Assembly: GCA_018896525.1 (NCBI GenBank)
Contig: JAHIMR010000017.1
Coordinates: 1-46,165 of the forward strand
Direction: 5' to 3'
Length of the DNA stretch: 46,165 nt
DNA from: Actinomycetota bacterium
GTDB lineage: Bacteria > Actinomycetota > Geothermincolia > Fen-727 > Anoxymicrobiaceae
Shown here: in pieces, positions 39,855-46,165 of the stretch
Layout: every line of letters starts with the position of its first letter
How positions within the stretch are numbered: the stretch's first letter is position 1
Notes under the pieces: model-generated
Told to the model about the DNA's origin: nothing
The model's input: the letters and a program-made list of their open reading frames with translations, nothing else
Databases searched by the model: none
Program-made: the position numbers and the translations under genes

Positions 39855-41042
39855 CTAGCCCGTCGGCGTATCGCTTTTTCCAACGTGTCCCCTTGCCAGG
39901 GACAGTATAGTTCTATACAAGCTGTCAACGCTTACTTCGTCAAGGGAAATGCTGTCGGGATACGTCTCCAGTAACTCCTTCAACCCCCCGCTCAGGGGTC
40001 CGACTATCAGCTTCTCATACGAAATCGCTTCTTCCGCGACAACCCCATGGCCCTCGGGAACTATGGTAGGAATGATGACAACATCGGAAACCTGGTAGGC
40101 CTGGCTCAATCCCGCCACGTCCAGCCACCCAAGATAGGTTACTTGAGGACACCTGGAGGCGCACTCCTGTACCAGGTCCCGCAGCAGACCTTCACCTGCC
40201 ACCAGGAGCTTCATATCATCGCGTTCCCTTACCGCCTTCTTAAAAGCGTCCAGCAACAGGTCTATGCCTTTATCTTTTTCCAGCCTTCCAACGTACAGGA
40301 TTTTCAATTGGCGGCTTCCCAGCAGTTCCGTGAACGGCTCATCTACGATAGGCGATTTCCTTATTCGTCTTGAAGGATGGACAACAGTCAGCCTGTCGGT
40401 AGGCACCCCGTAACCCTTGAACAGGTTTGAATGGTATTCACTTATCGGGAGCGCTCCCGCGGCGCGTCGCCACAGCCAGGATTTTACGACACCTACAAGC
40501 CCCGAGAAAACGCCTATCACTAGTTTAGCGAACCCCCCGAGCTCCATCCCCATATTGACCTCGAGGCAATCACCGCACCCGAGAACCCTTTCCGAAAAAC
40601 CACAGGCTTCATAATAGGGGCGGGCGGGGCATATCCAGTCGTTCCTCACGTAGATTGGAATTCTCAGGATCCTGGACGCCAGGTACGGCGCGAGGCTCAA
40701 CTGCAGGGACCCGAACAGTATGATGACATCACAGTTCTCCTTCCGCAGCAGGGACAGGAGCCGGAAAAATACACCGGGCTTGAACGTCTCGGAAGTAAGC
40801 AGGCGTAGACCTTTCCTGAATGAGCTCTTTTCCAAGGCGTAAGGTCTGTAGATCCCGATTCTCTCGACACGGGAATCAGTACTCTCATCGAGTTTCTCGA
40901 TATAATGAAGGGCGGCAATCGTGACCTTGAAGCCGTTCGACCCCAGCGCCTCCACGGTGCTTTCCACGTCGGATTCAATGCCACCCCTCAGTATCTTCAA
41001 GCCGGTGGGATAAGGAGGAAAGGAGGTATTTAAAAGAACCAC
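39855..41042 (-). CDS. Glycosyltransferase, GT4-like, with Cys cluster
   Basis: A ~395-residue GT-B transferase. N-terminal VVLLNTSFPPYPTGLKILRGGIESDVESTVEAL; C-terminal KILYVGRLEKDKGIDLLLDAFKKAV, VTYLGWLDVAGLSQAYQVSDVVIIPTIVPEGHGVVAEEAISYEKLIVGP (E-x-x-x-E region) and GGLKELLETYPD. A cysteine cluster at ~150-175 (DWICPARPYYEACGFSERVLGCGDC) may bind zinc. I start it at GTG 41,042, with AAAGG ten bases upstream; the frame is open to 41,120 but that begins inside the previous gene and ahead of the first beta strand. Donor and acceptor unknown. Confidence 0.8.
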   Translation of the reverse strand: MVLLNTSFPPYPTGLKILRGGIESDVESTVEALGSNGFKVTIAALHYIEKLDESTDSRVERIGIYRPYALEKSSFRKGLRLLTSETFKPGVFFRLLSLLRKENCDVIILFGSLQLSLAPYLASRILRIPIYVRNDWICPARPYYEACGFSERVLGCGDCLEVNMGMELGGFAKLVIGVFSGLVGVVKSWLWRRAAGALPISEYHSNLFKGYGVPTDRLTVVHPSRRIRKSPIVDEPFTELLGSRQLKILYVGRLEKDKGIDLLLDAFKKAVRERDDMKLLVAGEGLLRDLVQECASRCPQVTYLGWLDVAGLSQAYQVSDVVIIPTIVPEGHGVVAEEAISYEKLIVGPLSGGLKELLETYPDSISLDEVSVDSLYRTILSLARGHVGKSDTPTG

Positions 41043-41095
41043 GCATCTATAGCCTTTCTCCTTGAAGAGATTTACCAGTTTTGTGTAATCACTAT

Positions 41096-42922
41096 CTAGC
41101 GCTTTTTCGCCACAATACAAAGGTTCTCACCTAGGCCTTTCGGGAACCTGATCCCTAACCCGAACAGAACGGAAAAAGGGAATTTAAAAAACAGATGCTG
41201 CATGGCCTTGGGTGCCCTTGAGAAATAAGGGGAGTCCCACAAGCCGTCATACCTGGTATCCTTGATCTCGAAACCGTTGCTCCTTAGGATTTCAAGCCAC
41301 TTCTCGTTGGTTAGAACAGACACATGAGTGCTATCCCTGTATCCGAACCAGTCCCCCTTTTTCCATCTTCTCCCAAGGGACCCTGTATTCGGCACCGAGA
41401 GAACAATCAGCCCGTTCTTTCTTAATGCCCTGTTACACTCCCGTATCACCAGTTCCGGCTTGTGTGAATGTTCAAGCAAGTCAAAGCATGTAATGACATC
41501 GAAGTACCCGTCACTGAAAGCAAGTTCCGCGGCGTCTCCAACATGTAACTCTGACCTCTCCGTTACTTGCCTGGCGCTTTGTATGGCGAACTCCGATATG
41601 TCGATACCGACAGTTTCATAATACTTCTCCGCGTAACTCAAGAAATAACCCCGCCCACAACCTAGGTCCAACAGCCTGCCGGAAGGAACGGACCCCCTGA
41701 GATACCTTGTCCAGAAACCGTGATAGAAAGGCTTCCTCCCCTTTAATATCGCCGTTCCGGAAAGCGACTCGAAATAATCCTCACCGAACTCATGGCCCGT
41801 GGATGACATTTCAACTCCCGCATCCACTGAACCGTTTCTTGATATCTCCCTGTAGATGCTTGAAAATTTCTCGGCTACAACTTCCCAGTTAAACCTCTCA
41901 AGGACATCTTTCCTCCCTGCCCACCCCATCGCGTCCCTGAGTTCTCCGTCGCCAAGGAGCTTCGTTATGGCCCCGGCCAGTTCTGATTGATCTCTCTTGA
42001 CCAGGATGCCGTTTCTCTGGTTGTCGATGATATCCACCACGCCAGGTCCTTCCGTGGCTATCACGGGCGTGCCGCAGGCCATGGCTTCGATACAAACGAT
42101 CCCAAACCCCTCAAATATTGACGGCACGACCAGAACTTCCGCCCGGTTGTACCATTTGACCAATTCCTCGCCAGAGACCCGACCCAGGAAAACAACGTTT
42201 TCGGACAACCGCAATCGCTCGATATGATCTTGAAGCTCACTCCTCAGTTCTCCCTCGCCGACCATGTACAGCGTTACATCCGGTCTCGTGGACTTGACGT
42301 CCTTCAAGCTGTCAATCAGCAGGGGAAGGCCTTTCCTCTCACAAAAGCGACCGACGAACAAGACGCTCGCCGGCAACCTCTTGACGCCTTCCGGCTTGAA
42401 CACGGATGTATCAACCCCGATGGGGATGACGGTAATCTTTTCGGGGAGGATCTTGTAGTCGTCCACCAGGCTCTCCTTGGTGGTGGTAGATATCGCGACG
42501 ATTTGTTGAGCCCTCCTGTAACCAATTCGTTCCAGTCTCATCAACGGCTTATAGACAGGCCTTCCAAGATACCTGTATTGCTGCGCGTACGTATGGTTTG
42601 CCACATAGACCAGGGGGACTCTCGGTGTTCTAAAGAACAGGACCCCGCCGGGGCCACCGTAAATTTGTAGTAAATCCAGCCTGTTTCCACTGATAACTTC
42701 CGATATCCTTCTATTGACATTGAGTGAGAAGTGAAACTGCCCCGCCCCGAACACGCCCCTGGCGGGAATTGTAACGTGATCACGGATATCGTTTTCCCTG
42801 CTGGAGAAAACCACGACATCAACTTCCTCCTGGTCCTGAAGTGCCCTGTAGAGATCGTAGGCCTCCACGCCCTGGCCGCCAATGGGAGGGTAGAAATCGT
42901 AAGAGACCAGCCCCATCCGCAT
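41096..42922 (-). CDS. Glycosyltransferase-methyltransferase fusion
   Basis: A 608-residue two-domain protein. Residues ~1-370 are a GT4 transferase: GLVSYDFYPPIGGQGVEAYDLYRAL, VLFVGRFCERKGLPLLIDSLKDV, VVFLGRVSGEELVKWYNRAEVLVVPSIFEGFGIVCIEAMACGTPVI, GILVKRDQSELAGAITKLL. Residues ~390-608 are a class I SAM methyltransferase: LLDLGCGRGYFLSYAEKYY, VGIDISEFAIQSA, FDVITCFDLLEHSHKPELVIRECNRALRKNGLIVLSVPN. One protein could add a sugar and then methylate the product, for example to cap a chain. Start ATG 42,922 (GTG 42,925 adjacent). It lies between the UDP-sugar dehydrogenase and another GT4 gene in one operon. Confidence 0.85.
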   Translation of the reverse strand: MRMGLVSYDFYPPIGGQGVEAYDLYRALQDQEEVDVVVFSSRENDIRDHVTIPARGVFGAGQFHFSLNVNRRISEVISGNRLDLLQIYGGPGGVLFFRTPRVPLVYVANHTYAQQYRYLGRPVYKPLMRLERIGYRRAQQIVAISTTTKESLVDDYKILPEKITVIPIGVDTSVFKPEGVKRLPASVLFVGRFCERKGLPLLIDSLKDVKSTRPDVTLYMVGEGELRSELQDHIERLRLSENVVFLGRVSGEELVKWYNRAEVLVVPSIFEGFGIVCIEAMACGTPVIATEGPGVVDIIDNQRNGILVKRDQSELAGAITKLLGDGELRDAMGWAGRKDVLERFNWEVVAEKFSSIYREISRNGSVDAGVEMSSTGHEFGEDYFESLSGTAILKGRKPFYHGFWTRYLRGSVPSGRLLDLGCGRGYFLSYAEKYYETVGIDISEFAIQSARQVTERSELHVGDAAELAFSDGYFDVITCFDLLEHSHKPELVIRECNRALRKNGLIVLSVPNTGSLGRRWKKGDWFGYRDSTHVSVLTNEKWLEILRSNGFEIKDTRYDGLWDSPYFSRAPKAMQHLFFKFPFSVLFGLGIRFPKGLGENLCIVAKKR

Positions 42923-42971
42923 CACCCATCAACAACCCGGAATCGGTCTAAAGCAGGTCTTGTTGCCGTTA

Positions 42972-44222
42972 TCATAGCGCGCCCCTCAGGCCCAGTTTCC
43001 CCAGGGCGTTTCGGGTGTCCACGACCGGGACCTCTGAGGAGGCAATGAGTTCGAGATCAAGGTCGGAGTGAGCCGTGACGATCACAAGGCAGTCACACTC
43101 ACTTATGGTCTCGGGCGAGAGCTCGCGCGAGTGGTACTCCTTTCCGCCTGCCTCAACCATATCTATGTAGGAATCGTGATAAACCACCTCGGCTCCGCGA
43201 CGCGCCAGCAACTCGATCACCTCCAGTGAAGGCGATTCACGGGTGTCGGCCACGTCCTCCTTGTAAGCCACCCCTATCACCAGCACCTTCGAGCCTTTCG
43301 CGCTCTTTCCCTCGCCGTTCAGGGCCTCCACGACCCAGTCCACCACGTGGAAAGGCATGCCCCGGTTCGTCTTGCCCGCCAGCTCGATGAATTCGGGGTA
43401 AAAATCGTACTGCTTGGCCTTCCAGGCCAGGTAAAACGGGTCCACCGGTATGCAGTGGCCCCCCAGGCCGGGCCCCGGCCTGAAAGACATGAACCCAAAC
43501 GGCTTGGTCGCCGCCGCCTCCACCACTTCCCAGATATCGATGTCCATCCGCCGGCAGAGGAGTGACATCTCGTTCACCAGCGCTATGTTAACGGCCCTGA
43601 AAATGTTCTCCAGCAGCTTGGTCATCTCGGCGACCTCGGGCTTGGAGACCAGCGTAACCGAGTCCACTATCCGCCTGTAAAAGGCCAGGGCCACCCGGCC
43701 GGACTCTTCGTCCAGACCACCCGCAACCCGTGGTATCTTCTCCAGGGCGGAACCGGCCGTGCCGGGGCTTATTCTCTCGGGGGCGTAAGCCAGCAGGAGT
43801 CGTTTCCCCAGTTCCAGGCCTTCCCTCTCGAATAACGGGAGCATTTCCTCCCTGGTGGTACCCGGGTAAGAGGTGCTCTCAAGGATTACCAGCTTCTGAC
43901 CATCTCCTCCGCCGAAGTTCCTGGCCACATCAGCCGTGGCCTCCCGGACGAAAGAAAGATCGGGGTTCTGGTCCGGTGTAAGAGGCGTAGGCACGCATAT
44001 CACAACGATGTCGCTCTCGGAGACAGCGGAAAAACCGCGAGTGACGGGAATCCCCTCCGCCTCTATCTCCTCCCTTTTCTCATCTTTTATGTACTTGTCT
44101 ATGCCGGCAACCTGAAACCCCGCCTCCATGAGGCGCCTCGCCAGCGGCAATCCCACGAAGCCCAACCCCACCACTGCCACTCCAGCCGAACAGTCTTGAA
44201 TGCGCTTCTCAAGAGCAGACAT
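42972..44222 (-). CDS. UDP-N-acetylglucosamine 6-dehydrogenase, WbpA-like
   Basis: A 416-residue nucleotide-sugar dehydrogenase that would oxidise C6 of UDP-GlcNAc (or a related UDP-HexNAc) to the uronic acid with two NAD. Features: NAD site AVVGLGFVGLPLARR (residues ~16-30), VICVPTPLTPDQNPDLSFV, ESTSYPGTT, YAPERISPG, and the catalytic Cys257 in GPGLGGHCIPVDPFYLAW; C-terminal half KVLVIGVAYKEDVADTRESPSLEVI. The GLGGHCIPVDPFYL and PER.SPG wording fits the WbpA/WecC group rather than UDP-glucose dehydrogenase. Start ATG 44,222 with GAGAGG upstream; 12 bp after the GT2 gene stop. Confidence 0.9.
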   Translation of the reverse strand: MSALEKRIQDCSAGVAVVGLGFVGLPLARRLMEAGFQVAGIDKYIKDEKREEIEAEGIPVTRGFSAVSESDIVVICVPTPLTPDQNPDLSFVREATADVARNFGGGDGQKLVILESTSYPGTTREEMLPLFEREGLELGKRLLLAYAPERISPGTAGSALEKIPRVAGGLDEESGRVALAFYRRIVDSVTLVSKPEVAEMTKLLENIFRAVNIALVNEMSLLCRRMDIDIWEVVEAAATKPFGFMSFRPGPGLGGHCIPVDPFYLAWKAKQYDFYPEFIELAGKTNRGMPFHVVDWVVEALNGEGKSAKGSKVLVIGVAYKEDVADTRESPSLEVIELLARRGAEVVYHDSYIDMVEAGGKEYHSRELSPETISECDCLVIVTAHSDLDLELIASSEVPVVDTRNALGKLGLRGAL

Positions 44223-44234
44223 TAGGAAAACCTC

Positions 44235-45104
44235 TCACCGCCGTTTGACTATCAAGTCGGCAAGCAACCCCAGCATGGCCACCTGGATCGCCGCGATTAT
44301 CAGAATCACCGCGCTGGGGGTAACGTGGAGAGGCTGCGTTATGAGGTCGTAGATCAGCCGCCCGACCCCGACAAGACCGACAACAAGGGCCATTGGCATG
44401 AAGACCTTCAGGGGATTGAACCAGGTTACCGTCCTTATCACCAGGGTGATATACCCGAGAGTGTCCTTGATGGGGTGGAAAGTGCTGGTCCCTTTCCTCG
44501 GGTAGTAGTCAATATCGAGGTAGTTGACGTTGTATCCTGACGAGAGCAAGGCGAGGGTGATCGTGGAAACCCATGAATGGCCCCAGGGGAGCAGTTCCAT
44601 GTACTTCATGAAAACGTCCTTCCGTATCGCCCTCAGGCCGGAGTTGAGATCGGGAATGTGGAAGCCGGACATCCACGAGGCAAGCTTTCGGATGAACCAC
44701 TTCGCGGGGAGGCGGAGGAACTTCAGGGTTCCCGCCTCCTTGATGCGGGCGCCCACCACCATGTCGGAGTTTTTCTCCTCCATCATCTCGAGGAGGCGGG
44801 GCATGTCCTGGTTTGGGTACGTCCCGTCCCCGTCCGTTACAACCACTACATCGCCGGTCGAGGCCTTGATGCCTGTGTTACGGGAAAAACCCCCTCCCCT
44901 GTTCTGCTCGTGCTCCAGGAGCTTCACGCGGTCGTACCCGCGAACCACCCGGGCGGTGCCGTCGGTGGAGGCGTCGTTGACGACGATAAGCTCATACTCC
45001 CAACGAGAGGCGTCCATGGTTTCCTGGATAACCTCTATGTCGCCGCCTATCGCCTCCTCCTCGTTGTAGGTCGGCACCACGATGCTTACCCTGTCTATCT
45101 CCAC
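44235..45104 (-). CDS. Glycosyltransferase family 2, polyprenyl-phosphate type
   Basis: A ~289-residue GT2 enzyme of the dolichyl/undecaprenyl-phosphate sugar synthase type. GT-A core: VSIVVPTYNEEEAIGGDIEVI, ELIVVNDASTDGTARVV, NRGGGFSRNTGIKASTGDVVVVTDGDGTYP (DxD-like), IPDLNSGLRAIRKDVF. Two C-terminal membrane helices follow (FMPMALVVGLVGVGRLIYDL and VILIIAAIQVAMLGLLADLIV). Such enzymes make the lipid-linked donor used by GT-C transferases, two of which are in this locus. I start at GTG 45,104, with GAGGTG six bases upstream; GTG 45,113 is the alternative. Confidence 0.85.
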   Translation of the reverse strand: MEIDRVSIVVPTYNEEEAIGGDIEVIQETMDASRWEYELIVVNDASTDGTARVVRGYDRVKLLEHEQNRGGGFSRNTGIKASTGDVVVVTDGDGTYPNQDMPRLLEMMEEKNSDMVVGARIKEAGTLKFLRLPAKWFIRKLASWMSGFHIPDLNSGLRAIRKDVFMKYMELLPWGHSWVSTITLALLSSGYNVNYLDIDYYPRKGTSTFHPIKDTLGYITLVIRTVTWFNPLKVFMPMALVVGLVGVGRLIYDLITQPLHVTPSAVILIIAAIQVAMLGLLADLIVKRR

Positions 45105-45199
45105 ATGACTCACCTCATGTTTGTTCTACCGCACGGAAACCCCACCCTGGAGAACAACCACGTGATGTCCGGGGTGGAGAGCCGTGAGGGGCATTCCCC

Positions 45200-46165
45200 T
45201 CACCACGGAAGGTTGCCCGGCAGGTTCCCGTAGTCGGGAAGCTGTGATTGCCACTTCTTGTACTCGTCCCAGGCCGGCATCGGGTTGCCGTAGTAATCAA
45301 ACAGTCCGTTGTAGGCTTCATCCCAGGACTGACCTGGTGGGTCGTCTACGTCCTCGTATATCCATATCTTCTTGCAACCGGCACCGAAAAGCCCCCCGAC
45401 GCCCACTTCTCCTATCGCCCGGCGCTGGCCCTCCACCGAGAACTCGACCCTTCCGGCGTGGGGCCAGCCTATCTCGGTTACAGTCACTTCCTTGTTGCCG
45501 TATCCATGTGCGCTGACCATGTTACAGAGGTAACTGTAATACCAGCTCCACCACTCGGGATAATCATAGGGGTGGATCGCTATACCGTCGCAGACCGCGG
45601 CCATGCTGACCGACTGGTTCACGCCGACGGTCGTTCTGCTGTCAGGCGGTAGCATGACCGTCTTCTGCTGGGTGGTGCCGTCACTGAACATGAACGTTAT
45701 GGTGGCGGCCGCCTCCTGTGCCCCGGGGTTCTGGAGCGTCAACCACTCCTCGAAGCCCTCCCGGGTGGTCCCCTCGGCGAAGTACCAGGTCTTGCCCGCT
45801 TCCGTGCAGGCGAGTTCCACGGTCCCGCCGGGCCACTTGTTATGGTAGTTGAAGTACATGGGACGCTCCACCACGATCGGCTCATCGCTGTCAAGCTGGA
45901 CCGAGACGTCCTTGTCGGGGCCGACGATGTCGTTCACCAGCACGGTCTCCCTTGAGTGTGCGGGTACCGTTAAAGTGTCCTGCTGAGTCCCGCCGGCGGC
46001 GAACATGTACGTGAACTCCACGTTGGCACTCACGTCGCCCGGGTTCTGGATCGATATCCATTCTTCGAAAGAGCCATCATGTTCATTGTTCCTGGTGGTG
46101 CCCTCGGACAGGAACCATGAAGTGCCGGGAGCGGTAGCGCCCACCTGCGAGTGACCTCCCGGCCA
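45200..46165 (-). CDS. WYFAEG-repeat protein joined to a glycosidase C-terminal half (5' partial)
   Basis: The last ~321 residues of a gene that starts beyond the right edge. It shows one full repeat (TSWFLSEGTT...EEWISIQNPG...HSRETVLVNDIVG...EPIVVERPMYF) and most of a second (KTWYFAEGTTREGFEEWLTLQNPG...DSRTTVGVNQSV). The second stops about 40 residues early. It runs straight into CDGIAIHPYDYPEW, VTVTEIGWPHAGR, KKIWIYEDVDDPP and GLFDYYGNPMPAWDEYKKW. That tail resembles the last strands of a clan-A TIM-barrel glycosidase, with the Glu of TEIGWP in the place of the nucleophile. No acid/base half is visible. It may be a chimera made by deletion. The 95-bp gap to the GT2 gene shows no feature. 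Confidence 0.7.
   Translation of the reverse strand, partial: WPGGHSQVGATAPGTSWFLSEGTTRNNEHDGSFEEWISIQNPGDVSANVEFTYMFAAGGTQQDTLTVPAHSRETVLVNDIVGPDKDVSVQLDSDEPIVVERPMYFNYHNKWPGGTVELACTEAGKTWYFAEGTTREGFEEWLTLQNPGAQEAAATITFMFSDGTTQQKTVMLPPDSRTTVGVNQSVSMAAVCDGIAIHPYDYPEWWSWYYSYLCNMVSAHGYGNKEVTVTEIGWPHAGRVEFSVEGQRRAIGEVGVGGLFGAGCKKIWIYEDVDDPPGQSWDEAYNGLFDYYGNPMPAWDEYKKWQSQLPDYGNLPGNLPW

Noticed and set aside
1-46165. CRISPR arrays, tRNA or rRNA genes
   Set aside because: No regularly spaced direct repeats and no cloverleaf or rRNA signatures were seen; rnpB is the only RNA gene I can support.

Overview
The window is high-GC bacterial DNA (by eye about 60-65% G+C in the flanks, lower in the middle). 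It has dense genes, frequent GTG/TTG starts, extended -10 promoters, a bacterial type A-like RNase P RNA, a MerR-TetR fusion regulator and secreted proteins with repeated 'WYFAEGYTG...EYLLLFNPG' modules. My inference is an uncultivated Actinomycetota of the Geothermincolia/OPB41 kind. No ribosomal gene is present to confirm this.

Region 1 (1-18,271) is a housekeeping and regulatory flank. It carries a C-terminal coding remnant at the left edge, glycerol-3-phosphate dehydrogenase, an L,D-transpeptidase with four WYFAEG repeats, and a zinc-ribbon membrane protein. It also has two paralogous modules of ECF sigma factor plus membrane-anchored FecR-FN3 protein (6,490-7,126 region on minus; 10,387-12,688 on plus), an alpha/beta hydrolase, a sugar isomerase-cupin pair, rnpB, a histidine phosphatase, a Na/Pi cotransporter, the MerR-TetR regulator and a glycosyltransferase followed by a broken one. 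Small repeats are plentiful: four copies of a 35-bp near-perfect palindrome, two ~165-bp MITEs with terminal inverted repeats, and a second repeat type at 213-253 and 13,301-13,341. Two repeats have become part of genes: one MITE is read through in frame inside the hydrolase, and one palindrome supplies the only start codon visible for the L,D-transpeptidase.

Region 2 (18,272-45,104) is a large surface-polysaccharide locus with blocks on both strands. It encodes one candidate for every step from UDP-GlcNAc to UDP-ManNAc(3NAc)A, the WbpA-B-E-D-I route: a UDP-sugar dehydrogenase (42,972), two Gfo/Idh oxidoreductases (18,272; 25,393), a DegT aminotransferase (19,358), two paralogous left-handed beta-helix acyltransferases (22,713; 24,658) and a UDP-GlcNAc 2-epimerase (29,887). 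It also holds an asparagine-synthase-like amidotransferase, a Wzx-type flippase, two paralogous GT-C membrane glycosyltransferases, several GT4/GT2 transferases, a GT4-methyltransferase fusion, a membrane-tethered lyase-like protein, and three membrane or exported proteins I do not recognise. The simplest reading is that the locus makes, possibly amidates, flips, decorates and trims a diacetamido-uronic-acid glycan. No clear Wzy, Wzz or initiating phosphoglycosyl transferase is visible.

Region 3 (45,200-46,165) is the 3' part of another WYFAEG-repeat protein. It is joined in the middle of a repeat to the C-terminal half of a TIM-barrel glycosidase-like domain and runs off the right edge.
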